Assembly: GCF_004519295.1 (NCBI RefSeq)
Contig: NZ_SOZH01000002.1
Location: forward strand, 124,001 to 188,000
Reading direction: 5' to 3'
Length of the DNA: 64,000 bases
Origin: Cellulosimicrobium funkei
Lineage (GTDB): Bacteria; Actinomycetota; Actinomycetes; Actinomycetales; Cellulomonadaceae
Made by a program: the position numbers and the translations under genes
The notes under the pieces: model-generated
Told to the model about the DNA's origin: nothing
Database searches by the model: none
The model's input: only the letters and a program-made list of their open reading frames with translations
Shown: piece by piece, positions 33,211-40,914 of the stretch
How the letters are laid out: each line of letters opens with the position of its first letter
Numbering within the stretch: position 1 is the stretch's first letter

Positions 33211-33337
33211 GCGTCGTCCTCGTCTCGCGGTCACCGCGTCGACGTCGACGGGCACGACCGAAGCCCCGGGGGGCGTGACGTGAACGCTAACGTGGTGTCA
33301 GCCGCCTCGGGGAGGGCCTGACGGGGTGAAAGGGACG

Positions 33338-34471
33338 TCAGTCCCAGCGGATCGGGACGTCCTCGAACGTCGGCCACGTCGGGACGACGTTCACGTACAG
33401 CGACTCGAGCGACGCGTCGAGCGGGCGCGGCAGGTACACCTCGTAGCCCACCGTGCGTCCGACGCTCGTACGCGCGAACAGCGGCTCGGTCTCGAGCTCG
33501 CGTGCCCCGCTGCCGCGGACCGGTGCGTACGAGACCAGCGCGCGGGGGTCGACGGCCGACGGGTGCAGCTCTCCTGCACCCGTCATGGCGTACACGCTGA
33601 TGCGTTCCTCGTCACCGTCCACAGGGCCGAGCGGCGTGAGCTGGAGGCGCAGGCGCATGAGAGATCCGCGGACCACGATCGGCTCGATGCCGACGCGGAC
33701 CTCCTCCTGGCGGCCGTCCTCGTTCGGGACGACGACCGTCTTCTCGACGACGGGCTCGGTGTCCGTCACGGGCTCCACGCGCGGGCGGTCGCCCGGCACG
33801 AGCTCCGCGGTGACGGGATCGAGCTCGTGCTCCTCGACCTCGAGGCCGCGCTCGCCCGGGGTCGTCCCGGAGTAGCGGAGCTCGACACGGCGGTTCTGGG
33901 CACGGTCGTCCGCGACGTCGTCACCGCCCTCCTCGACCTTGAGGCGCGTCTCCCCGTACCCCTGCGCCTCGAACGTGACGTCGGGTCGTACCGTCGCGGC
34001 AGCGTCGACGACGGCCTGCGCGCGCCGCTGCGAGAGGTCCATGTTGTCCGCCTCCTCGCCCACCGAGTCGGTGTGCCCGGCGACGCTCGCCGTCACACCG
34101 TCGGGCAGCTCGGCGGCGATCTCCTGCACGCGCTCGACGGCGGCCTGGGAGAGCTCGGCCGAGCCGACGTCGAACAGGACGTCGGTCTCGAGCGTGACGA
34201 CGACCTCGTCCGCCTCGACCTCGACGTACTCGAGCGACGTGACGGCACCGGCGAGCTCGAACGTCGTCGCGACCCCCGGGTCGAACCGGGTCGTCGCACG
34301 GTCGAGGTCCTCCCGGGCGGGCGCGCCGCCGAGGTCGTCGAGGGTGAGCGGGTCGACGCCCGGGTCGAAGCCCTGCTCGTCCTCGCTCGCCGCGGCCGGG
34401 GTGCCGGACAGCGGACCCAGCACGAGCGCGACCGCCAGGGCACCGGCCGCCGTCGCGTGACGGCGCCTCAC
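33338..34471 (-). CDS. Secreted OmpA-family domain protein
   Basis: 377 residues from GTG 34471, overlapping the upstream lipoprotein stop (GTGA). Signal peptide to about 27 (ends PAAASED). OmpA_C peptidoglycan-binding domain about 90-200: VLFDVGSAELSQAAVERV, VAGHTDSVG, LSQRRAQAVVD and DRAQNRRVELRY. The rest (about 225-377) contains VRVGIEPIVVRGSLMRLRLQ and ends PTWPTFEDVPIRWD, clearly related to the lipoprotein encoded just upstream. In a Gram-positive cell it cannot be an outer-membrane porin; it is more likely wall-associated. Confidence 0.85.
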   Translation of the reverse strand: MRRRHATAAGALAVALVLGPLSGTPAAASEDEQGFDPGVDPLTLDDLGGAPAREDLDRATTRFDPGVATTFELAGAVTSLEYVEVEADEVVVTLETDVLFDVGSAELSQAAVERVQEIAAELPDGVTASVAGHTDSVGEEADNMDLSQRRAQAVVDAAATVRPDVTFEAQGYGETRLKVEEGGDDVADDRAQNRRVELRYSGTTPGERGLEVEEHELDPVTAELVPGDRPRVEPVTDTEPVVEKTVVVPNEDGRQEEVRVGIEPIVVRGSLMRLRLQLTPLGPVDGDEERISVYAMTGAGELHPSAVDPRALVSYAPVRGSGARELETEPLFARTSVGRTVGYEVYLPRPLDASLESLYVNVVPTWPTFEDVPIRWD

Positions 34472-35052
34472 TCCTCGCTCTCCCAGGTCACGGGCACGTC
34501 CTCGAAGGCGGGCCAGGCGTCGTGGAGACGGACGTCCACGGTGCGGGGCTCTCCCTCCGGGCGGGGGAACCATGCCTGGTAGAGCAGCGGCCTGCCGTTG
34601 ACGGTGTCCGCGGTGACGGGGTCCGTCGAGAGCTTCTGCCCGGACGCGGAGACGACGTCGTACTGCGTCAGCGCACCGACGTCGACGATCCGCGGGTTGT
34701 GGTCCTTGCCGAGCATGTCGTACACCGAGTACGTCTCGGCGGAGTCGTCGCCCGCGAAGTGCGGGGTCATGAGGACGCGGAGCTCCACCGTCGAGCCGTC
34801 CGCGACGAGGGACACGAGGCCGAGCGTGACCTCGTCCTCCGCCGACCCCGGGACCGGCAGGCGCGTCTCGAGGATCGGCTCGTACTCGGCGGCACCCACC
34901 ACGACAGGAGTCGGCCCGTCCTCGGCCTCTCCCGTGCACGCGCCCAGGCTGAGGGCGGCGGTGAGGCCGAGGGCGCCGACGAGGGCGCGGCGTCGCAGCG
35001 TCGACCACCGCGTGCGAGGCAGGGTCGAGCGCGGTCTCCGGAGGCTCGTCAT
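34468..35052 (-). CDS. Lipoprotein, homologous to the C-terminal part of its OmpA-domain partner
   Basis: 194 residues from ATG 35052. Basic N-terminus, hydrophobic stretch and lipobox LGAC. The mature protein contains VTLGLVSLVADGSTVELRVL, TYSVYDMLGKDHNPRIVD and ends AWPAFEDVPVTWESEE, matching the last 150 residues of the following gene product. The two genes are coupled by GTGA and probably form a membrane-to-wall pair. No enzyme motif is visible. Confidence 0.75.
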   Translation of the reverse strand: MTSLRRPRSTLPRTRWSTLRRRALVGALGLTAALSLGACTGEAEDGPTPVVVGAAEYEPILETRLPVPGSAEDEVTLGLVSLVADGSTVELRVLMTPHFAGDDSAETYSVYDMLGKDHNPRIVDVGALTQYDVVSASGQKLSTDPVTADTVNGRPLLYQAWFPRPEGEPRTVDVRLHDAWPAFEDVPVTWESEE

Positions 35053-35120
35053 GGCACGGAGGTTAGCCGAACACGCGGCTCCCGTCGGCCACCGGACAGG
35101 GGGAGAGGTCCCCATCCGGA

Positions 35121-35168
35121 GGTCGGACGGGGCCGGCACCACGAGGGTGCCGGCCCCGCCGTCCGACC
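35121..35168. terminator. Long hairpin between hsp20 and the lipoprotein gene
   Basis: GGTCGGACGG plus GGCCGGCACC pairs with GGTGCCGGCC plus CCGTCCGACC across a short loop, with a small bulge. It is downstream of hsp20 read leftwards and upstream of the lipoprotein gene promoter. Confidence 0.7.
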
Positions 35169-35198
35169 GCGCAGGGGCGTGCGCGGCCGGGTAGGAGG

Positions 35199-35227
35199 GC
35201 CGGCGCGACGCCGGGCGTCGCGCCGGC
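35199..35227. terminator. Perfect 13-bp hairpin right after hsp20
   Basis: GCCGGCGCGACGC at 35199-35211 pairs exactly with 35215-35227 over a three-base loop, nine bases beyond the hsp20 stop. With the hairpin at 35121 it forms a double terminator. Confidence 0.7.
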
Positions 35228-35236
35228 GGTGCGGCG

Positions 35237-35764
35237 TCAGGCCGCGCGCGTGACCTCGATGCGCTGGGGAGCGCGGCCGGCGAACACGCCGGCGACGGTC
35301 ACGGTGAGCACGCCCGCGTCGTAGGACGCGCGGACGGCGTCGGCCTCCGCGGTCTTCGGCAGGGTGACGGTGCGGCGGAACTCGCCGAACCGGACCTCGC
35401 GGACGCGGCGCCCGGCCGGGGCGGCCTCGGCCGCCTCGTCGGTGCCCGCCGCGGGCTGCTCGCCCTCGGCCTGCTCGGCGTCGTCGGACGCCTCCTCGGC
35501 CGGAGCCTCGACGACGCGCTGGTCACGACGCTCGCCGCGGACGACGAGCCGGCGACCCTCGAGCTCGACGGTGACGTCGCGCTCCGGGTCGACGCCCGGC
35601 AGGTCGAAGCGGGCGACGAGGTCGTCGCCCTCGCGGTAGACGTCGGCGGCGGGCACGAAGCCCGTGGGGGCGACGCCCGCGCCGGACGGGCGCGTCCAGA
35701 GCTGGCGCACGAGCCGCTCGGTGGGGAGCGGACGGAACGGCGCCACGGTGTAGGTGCTGATCAT
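35237..35764 (-). CDS. hsp20: Hsp20/alpha-crystallin small heat-shock protein
   Basis: 175 residues from ATG 35764 with TGGAGG upstream. N-terminal arm, then the alpha-crystallin domain: PAADVYREGDDLVARFDLPG, VELEGRRLVVRGERR, FGEFRRTVTLP and SYDAGVLTVTV. Between the third and later strands is an unusual acidic Ala/Glu insert of about 30 residues (APAEEASDDAEQAEGE). ATP-independent holdase acting on unfolding cytosolic proteins. A HAIR-like inverted repeat about 55 bp upstream suggests HspR control. Confidence 0.92.
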   Translation of the reverse strand: MISTYTVAPFRPLPTERLVRQLWTRPSGAGVAPTGFVPAADVYREGDDLVARFDLPGVDPERDVTVELEGRRLVVRGERRDQRVVEAPAEEASDDAEQAEGEQPAAGTDEAAEAAPAGRRVREVRFGEFRRTVTLPKTAEADAVRASYDAGVLTVTVAGVFAGRAPQRIEVTRAA

Positions 35765-35819
35765 GGTGGTCCTCCAGGTCGGTCGTGCCACGGGGGCCGT
35801 GGCGTCTGACCTGTGCAAC

Positions 35820-35840
35820 CTTGAGCGTGCCCCGCTCAGT
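35820..35840. promoter_or_regulatory. HAIR-like element, probable HspR operator for hsp20
   Basis: CTTGAGC at 35820-35826, seven spacer bases, then GCTCAGT at 35834-35840. The HspR consensus is CTTGAGT-N7-ACTCAAG. The left half matches at six of seven bases and the right half at four consecutive ones (CTCA). It is the only such site seen in the window and lies upstream of a heat-shock gene. Confidence 0.65.
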
Positions 35841-35866
35841 CCCGAGTTCGCGCACGACGGACGGCC

Positions 35867-36820
35867 TCAGCGGCGGCGCGCCGCCCGGCGGGCCTTGCGC
35901 GCGGCCGCGGCGCGCTCCTCGGCGGCGTCGAGCCGCTCGTCGACCGCGTCGAGCGCCTCCCGCGCGGCGGACTCCGCGTCCCGGGCGTCGCTCAGGCGGG
36001 CGCGCAGCGCCTCGCGCTCGTCGGCGAGCCGCGCGAGCTCGTCCTCGACGCGGGCGAGCTCGTCCTCCACCTGCCCGACGGCGTCCCCCGCCTCGCGCGC
36101 GCGGGCGTCGGCGTCGTCGCGCTCGGCCTCCAGCCGGTCGACCTCGGCCGCGCTCTCCTCGACCTCGCGCTCGGCCGCCTCCTGGGCGTCCTCCTCGGCG
36201 TCGGCCGGGGGCTCCTCGTCGCCGTCGGTCGTCCCGCCGCCGTCCGTGACTGCGCCCGTGCGCGCGCGCAGCTCGACGACGTCGGCCGGCTCGCCGCCCT
36301 CGTCGACGATCCCGAACCCGACGTGCTGGAGCGCCTGCGACAACCGGCCTGCTCGGACGAGCGCGCCCGCGTCGGGGTCCATCACCGCTGCCGTGAGAGT
36401 CTCCGCGAGCCGGTCGACCGCCGTCCCGGACACCGCACGGCCCGCGATCTCGCCGGCGTCGCGCACCTCCCCGACGACGCGCTCCACCCGCTCGCGCCGC
36501 AGCCGGTCGAGCGTGCGCAGGCGGGTGCGGTCGCGGTCGGCCGTCGCGTCGCGCAGCTCGTCCCCGAGGCTCACGAGCGCGGCGACGTCGTCCGACCGCT
36601 CGCGCGCCACCTGGTTCACGACCCACGCCGCCACCGTCGGCTTCGTGAGCCGGCCGACGCGCTCCGCACCGACCGCGTCGCCCGACGCCTTGACCCGCTT
36701 CGCGGCGGCCGTGCGCGCCACGACGAACTGCTCGAGCGGGAGTGCGAAGAGGCCGTCGACGAGCGCGTCGACGTCGAGCGCGTCGTCGGTCATGCCGTCT
36801 CCCGTGCCGCGCGTGGTCAT
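35867..36820 (-). CDS. Coiled-coil hypothetical protein
   Basis: 317 residues from 36820, or 308 if the ATG at 36793 (MTDDALDVDALVDGLFALP) is used. The N-terminal half is helical and contains FVVARTAAAKRVKASGDA and KPTVAAWVVNQVARER, a pattern shared by actinobacterial proteins of unknown role. The C-terminal third is a Glu/Arg/Ala coiled coil with regular VEDELARVEDELARL heptads and a basic end (RKARRAARRR). No signal peptide. A nucleoid- or filament-associated scaffold is possible but unproven. Confidence 0.65.
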   Translation of the reverse strand: MTTRGTGDGMTDDALDVDALVDGLFALPLEQFVVARTAAAKRVKASGDAVGAERVGRLTKPTVAAWVVNQVARERSDDVAALVSLGDELRDATADRDRTRLRTLDRLRRERVERVVGEVRDAGEIAGRAVSGTAVDRLAETLTAAVMDPDAGALVRAGRLSQALQHVGFGIVDEGGEPADVVELRARTGAVTDGGGTTDGDEEPPADAEEDAQEAAEREVEESAAEVDRLEAERDDADARAREAGDAVGQVEDELARVEDELARLADEREALRARLSDARDAESAAREALDAVDERLDAAEERAAAARKARRAARRR

Positions 36821-36957
36821 GACTCCCAGCGTCGCACCCCGGGGGCCGCCGTGCTCTGGCCACGTTCGTGAGGGCCGAGCAGCAATTCACCCGCTCGGCC
36901 CTGTCCGCGGCCACGAAGGCTGGGGGACTCTGGAGGTCAGGCTGGCGAGGGGGAATG

Positions 36958-37404
36958 ATGAAACGACGATTCTGGGGTCTTGTCGGGGTGGCGATGGTGT
37001 CGCTCACGGCCTGCACGGGAAGCCCTGCGGAACCCGCGACGGTGACGGTGACCGAGACGCAAGAAGCGGAGGCGCAGGGCACGGGACCAGAGCCCACAAT
37101 GGCCGAGGAGAGCGCTCCGGAGCAGCCCACGACGGCTGACGCGGGCTCAGGTGCCACCGGCGCCACGGAGCAGACGTTCACCATGCCGGCGGTGGTCGGC
37201 CAGAACCTCCAGGATGCCCAGGACCTGCTGCAGACCATGGACTCTTACGTGATGGATCAGCAGGACGCGACGGGTCTGGAGCGTCTCGCGATCGACGACT
37301 CGAACTGGACAGTCTGCGCGCAGGACCCGGCGCCGGGTGCGGTGGTACCGATCTCGACGGTGGTGACGTTGGCGGCGGTCAAGCTCGACGAGACGTGCCC
37401 GTGA
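36958..37404 (+). CDS. PASTA-like lipoprotein
   Basis: 148 residues from ATG 36958 (GAGGGGGA just upstream; the adjacent ATG 36955 is equally possible). Lipobox LTAC, then a Thr/Glu/Pro-rich stalk. The C-terminal domain begins FTMPAVVGQNLQDAQDLLQT and contains NWTVCAQDPAPGAVV, typical of PASTA modules that bind peptidoglycan fragments. Two Cys (VCAQ and the C-terminal CP) may form a disulfide. Local GC is lower than in neighbours. A paralogue is encoded at 42840-43400. Confidence 0.75.
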   Translation: MKRRFWGLVGVAMVSLTACTGSPAEPATVTVTETQEAEAQGTGPEPTMAEESAPEQPTTADAGSGATGATEQTFTMPAVVGQNLQDAQDLLQTMDSYVMDQQDATGLERLAIDDSNWTVCAQDPAPGAVVPISTVVTLAAVKLDETCP

Positions 37405-37432
37405 GACTGTCCCGCACGGGACCGGTCGCAGT

Positions 37433-38818
37433 TCACGCTGCCCGTGCACCGGAAACGGCGAGCAGGCGCTCGAACGCCGCCTCGGTGACGACCGGGACGC
37501 CGTAGCGGCGGGCGGTGCGGGCCTTCGTCGAGAGGGAGTCGGGGTCGGCGGCGACGAGGAGCCGCGTGCGGCGCGTGACGTAGGGCCAGGGGGAGAGGCC
37601 CGCGGCGCGGACGTCGCGCTCCCAGGCCTCCCGCGTCCGCGACATCGAGCCGGTGAGCACGACCTCGTCGCCCGCGGCGAGCACGAACGCGGGTCGGGCC
37701 GGGACCGTGGCGCCCAGGGCGGCGGCCCCCGGTGCCGCGGTGCCCGGGGCCCCGACGTCCGCGACCGCGTCGACCAGGCGCGTCCCGAGCGCCGCCTCGA
37801 CGGCTCCCGCGACGTCGTCGGCGTCGAGGCCGAGCTGCCCCGCGACCTCGTGCAGCGCCGGGTCGTCGCGCAGCGCCGCGCCGTCGTCGCGGTCGCCCGT
37901 GGCGGTCGTCCCGTCGAGCGCGTCGAGCTCGGCCCGGGCCAGCGCGGCCAGGTAGTCGCGGTGCAGGGTCTCGACCGTCGCGCGGTCGAGCCCGGCGTGC
38001 CGGGCCTCCGCGAGCAGCGCGGCCCGCTCGGCGTGCGAGACGTAGCGGTCGAGGAGCGCCTCGTCGAGCAGGCGCAGGTACGTGCTCACGTCGCGCCGCG
38101 CGTCCGCTCCCGGGGCACCGGGCGGGGACGGGTCCGGAACGGCGGGAGGGTCGGCGAGCGCCGCGAGCCAGTGCCCGCGGGCGCGGCTGGCGCCGCGCAG
38201 CACCGGCTCGCCACCGGGCAGGACGGCGGGCAGCGACCAGCGGACGCCGTCCGCCGCGGCGCGCGCGACGGCCCAGCACTCGTCGTCGGACGCGACGTCG
38301 AGGTAGTACCCGAGCAGCCCCGCGGTGGCGCGCGCGTCGCCCAGGGCCGAGTGGACGCCGTCGTGCACGACGCCGACGGCCGCGCAGCACGCGGCCAGCG
38401 CCCGCGAGCCCGTGAGGTAGCGGCTCGCGAGCTGCTGCGTGCACAGGCACGCGACGGGGTCGATGGCCGCGGCGATCCCGGCACGCCCGATCTCGGCGCG
38501 CAGGAAGCGCGTGTCGAACGCCGCGTTGTGGGCCACCAGCACGCGCCCGGCGAGCAGGCGCAGGAGCGCGGGCGCGACGCGGTCGAACGTCGGCGCGAGC
38601 GCGACGTCCGCCGCGGCGATGCCGTGCACGTGCTGCGGCCCGAGGTCGCGCTCGGGGTTGACCAAGGTGGACCACTCGTCCTCGACGCGACCGGCGTCGT
38701 CCACGAGGACGACCGCGACCTCGGCGACGCGGTCGCCGAGGCGGGGCGAGAACCCCGTGGTCTCGAGGTCGACGACGGCGAATCCGGGCACGGGCACAGT
38801 CTGCCCGACGTCGCCCAC
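37433..38818 (-). CDS. DnaQ-like 3'-5' exonuclease fused to a BRCT domain
   Basis: 461 residues. N-terminal DEDDh exonuclease about 10-175: FAVVDLETTGFSP (Asp, Glu), PQHVHGI, VAHNAAFDTRFL and the late VHSALGDARATAGLL with His and Asp. The middle is helical and Asp/Ala-rich. The C-terminal BRCT-like domain (about 370-455) has DEVVLTGSMSRTREAWE and TRRTRLLVAADPDSLSTKARTA. The enzyme trims DNA 3' ends, and the BRCT part probably targets it to repair complexes. This arrangement is common in actinobacteria. Single gene. Confidence 0.88.
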   Translation of the reverse strand: MGDVGQTVPVPGFAVVDLETTGFSPRLGDRVAEVAVVLVDDAGRVEDEWSTLVNPERDLGPQHVHGIAAADVALAPTFDRVAPALLRLLAGRVLVAHNAAFDTRFLRAEIGRAGIAAAIDPVACLCTQQLASRYLTGSRALAACCAAVGVVHDGVHSALGDARATAGLLGYYLDVASDDECWAVARAAADGVRWSLPAVLPGGEPVLRGASRARGHWLAALADPPAVPDPSPPGAPGADARRDVSTYLRLLDEALLDRYVSHAERAALLAEARHAGLDRATVETLHRDYLAALARAELDALDGTTATGDRDDGAALRDDPALHEVAGQLGLDADDVAGAVEAALGTRLVDAVADVGAPGTAAPGAAALGATVPARPAFVLAAGDEVVLTGSMSRTREAWERDVRAAGLSPWPYVTRRTRLLVAADPDSLSTKARTARRYGVPVVTEAAFERLLAVSGARAA

Positions 38819-38916
38819 GACCTGCTCCGGCGCCGCGGCCGTTACGGTCGTGTGAACTCCTCACGCTCGTGCCGCCCGGGGGTTCCGCGCGCGGCCCGGG
38901 AGGCATACGCTCGCGA

Positions 38917-38951
38917 GCACACGAGCCTCCGCAGCGTCGCGTCTCGTGTGC
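38917..38951. promoter_or_regulatory. 5' leader stem-loop before the M28 peptidase gene
   Basis: GCACACGAG at 38917-38925 pairs exactly with CTCGTGTGC at 38943-38951. A TACGCT -10-like box lies just upstream, so the hairpin would be near the 5' end of the mRNA about 60 bases before the start codon. A role in stability or control is conjecture. Confidence 0.35.
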
Positions 38952-39013
38952 GACTCGGCCGCACCCCGACACGACCGGGGGTGGTCCGCGGGGGCCACTG
39001 TCGAGGAGGATGC

Positions 39014-40804
39014 GTGAGACCACGAACGATCGTCCCGTCCGCAGCGGTAGCGGGCCTCGTGCTCGCGGCGCTGACCGCAGTTCCCGTCGGCGCCGAGCCT
39101 CTCGGCGCCGCGTCCGGCACGGCCGCCGGCAGCCTGCGGGCCGCCGCGGCACCGCCCCCGCTCGAGGACCTCGTCACCGGCGACGCGGTCATGCAGCGGC
39201 TCCAGGACTTCCAGGACATCGCGGACGCCAACGGCGGCAACCGCGCGCTGGAGACGCCCGGCTACGAGGCGAGCGCCGTCTACGTCGAGGACGCCCTGCG
39301 GGCCGCGGGCTACGAGCCCGAGCGCCAGTACTTCACGTTCGAGGACCTGGAGACCGACGAGCTGTCCCTCACGGCGGCCGGCGTCGAGGTGACGTCGGAC
39401 GTCTACCCGGCCGAGTTCGCGCCCGACACCCCGGACGACGGCGTCACCGGCCCGATCGTGCAGCCCGCCGACGCGCTCGTCCAGGGCTGCACCCCGGACA
39501 CGTGGGACGGGGTCGCCGTGAGCGGCGCGGTCGCGCTGATCAGCCGCGGCTCGTGCCCGTTCGCCGACAAGGCGCTGTACGCAGCGCAGGCCGGTGCGGC
39601 GGCCGTGATCCTCTACAACAACACCGACGGCGCGCTGAGCCCGACCCTCGGCGCCGAGAACGACGCGTGGGTCCCGACGGTGGGCATCACGCAGGATGCG
39701 GGCCAGCAGATCCTCGCCGCGATCGCGGGCGGCGCGGAGCCGGTCGCGACCTACGACCTGCAGACCCACGTCGAGGAGTTCGAGACGTTCAACGTGCTCG
39801 CCCAGACCCCGGGCGGGCGCGACCACAACGTCGTCATGGTCGGCGCGCACCTCGACGGCGTCGAGGACGGCCCGGGCATCAACGACAACGGCTCCGGCTC
39901 CGCCGCGATCCTCGAGGTCGCGGTCCAGCTCGCGGCCGCGACCGACGGCGGCCAGGACGTCGAGAACGCGGTCCGGTTCGCGTGGTGGGGCGCCGAGGAG
40001 GTCGGCCTGCGCGGCTCGACCCACTACGTGAGCGACCTCGCCGCGAACGACCCGGCGGCGCTCGACGACATCGCGACGTACCTCAACTTCGACATGGTCG
40101 GCTCGCCGAACTACATCATCGGCGTGTACGACGCGAACGAGTCGACCTACCCGGCCCCGGTCGAGGTCCCGCCGGGCTCGGCCGAGACGGAGGCGGTGTT
40201 CACCGACTACTTCGACAGCATCGACCAGCCGTGGGTCGACACCGAGTTCTCGGGCCGCTCCGACTACCAGGCGTTCATCGAGAACGGGGTCCCGGCGTCG
40301 GGCCTGTTCACCGGCGCGGACGGCTCGAAGACGGCCGAGGAGGTCGCGATGTTCGGCGGCACCGAGGGCATCTTCTACGACCCGAACTACCACTCGCCGG
40401 CGGACACGATCGACAACGTCGACGCGACCGCGCTCGACATCATGTCGCGGGCGATCGGGCACGCCGTCGCCGCGCTGTCCGAGGACACGTTCGCGATCAA
40501 CGGCGTGGGCAACCCGCGCATCGACGCCGTCGAGGCGGAGGCGCGGTGCCTCAACGGCACGGCGTACGTCGCCGTGCGCGGCGCCAACGGCGAGGACGCC
40601 CCCGCGGACGTCCGGCTCGTCACGCCGTTCGGCGAGAAGAAGTTCAGCGCCCTCGCGCCGGACAAGAACGCGTACCAGTCGTTCAGCACGCGTGCGTCGT
40701 CGGTCGCGGCGGGCACCGCGACGGTCGCGGCCTACCAGTGGCGCGGCGGCGACCCGGTGTACCAGCGGTACGACGTGGCGTACGACGCGATCGGCTGCGG
40801 CTGA
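39014..40804 (+). CDS. Secreted M28 aminopeptidase with PA domain and shared C-terminal module
   Basis: 596 residues from GTG 39014 (GAGGAGG just upstream). Signal peptide to about 26; pro-region; peptidase fold with an inserted protease-associated domain about 140-240 (GAVALISRGSCPFADKAL). Zinc ligands: VGAHLDGV near His279, GINDNGSGSAA (Asp), WWGAEEVGLRG (Glu pair), LNFDMVGSPNY (Asp) and YHSPADT (His). It removes N-terminal residues from extracellular peptides. The last 89 residues (508-596) start ARCLNGTAYVAVRG and end Cys-Gly, the same module as on the GH43 and phosphatase proteins. Confidence 0.92.
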   Translation: MRPRTIVPSAAVAGLVLAALTAVPVGAEPLGAASGTAAGSLRAAAAPPPLEDLVTGDAVMQRLQDFQDIADANGGNRALETPGYEASAVYVEDALRAAGYEPERQYFTFEDLETDELSLTAAGVEVTSDVYPAEFAPDTPDDGVTGPIVQPADALVQGCTPDTWDGVAVSGAVALISRGSCPFADKALYAAQAGAAAVILYNNTDGALSPTLGAENDAWVPTVGITQDAGQQILAAIAGGAEPVATYDLQTHVEEFETFNVLAQTPGGRDHNVVMVGAHLDGVEDGPGINDNGSGSAAILEVAVQLAAATDGGQDVENAVRFAWWGAEEVGLRGSTHYVSDLAANDPAALDDIATYLNFDMVGSPNYIIGVYDANESTYPAPVEVPPGSAETEAVFTDYFDSIDQPWVDTEFSGRSDYQAFIENGVPASGLFTGADGSKTAEEVAMFGGTEGIFYDPNYHSPADTIDNVDATALDIMSRAIGHAVAALSEDTFAINGVGNPRIDAVEAEARCLNGTAYVAVRGANGEDAPADVRLVTPFGEKKFSALAPDKNAYQSFSTRASSVAAGTATVAAYQWRGGDPVYQRYDVAYDAIGCG

Positions 40805-40823
40805 CGCCTCCGCGTCGACCCGA

Positions 40824-40862
40824 CGGGCGGGGCCGTCCTCCACGGGAGGGCGGCCCCGCCCG
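40824..40862. terminator. Hairpin after the M28 peptidase gene
   Basis: CGGGCGGGGCCG at 40824-40835 pairs with CGGCCCCGCCCG at 40851-40862, with a further short TCCTCC/GGAGG stem in the loop. It lies 20 bases beyond the stop codon. Confidence 0.75.
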
Positions 40863-40914
40863 GTCTACGCTGGCTCGCGGTGCGCCGTCGGGAGGCGCGA
40901 CGGACGGGGGGCAC

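Noticed and set aside
33338-34471. Outer-membrane porin because of the OmpA domain
   Set aside because: The OmpA_C part alone binds peptidoglycan and occurs in Gram-positive cells. No porin barrel is present and the genome is clearly actinobacterial.
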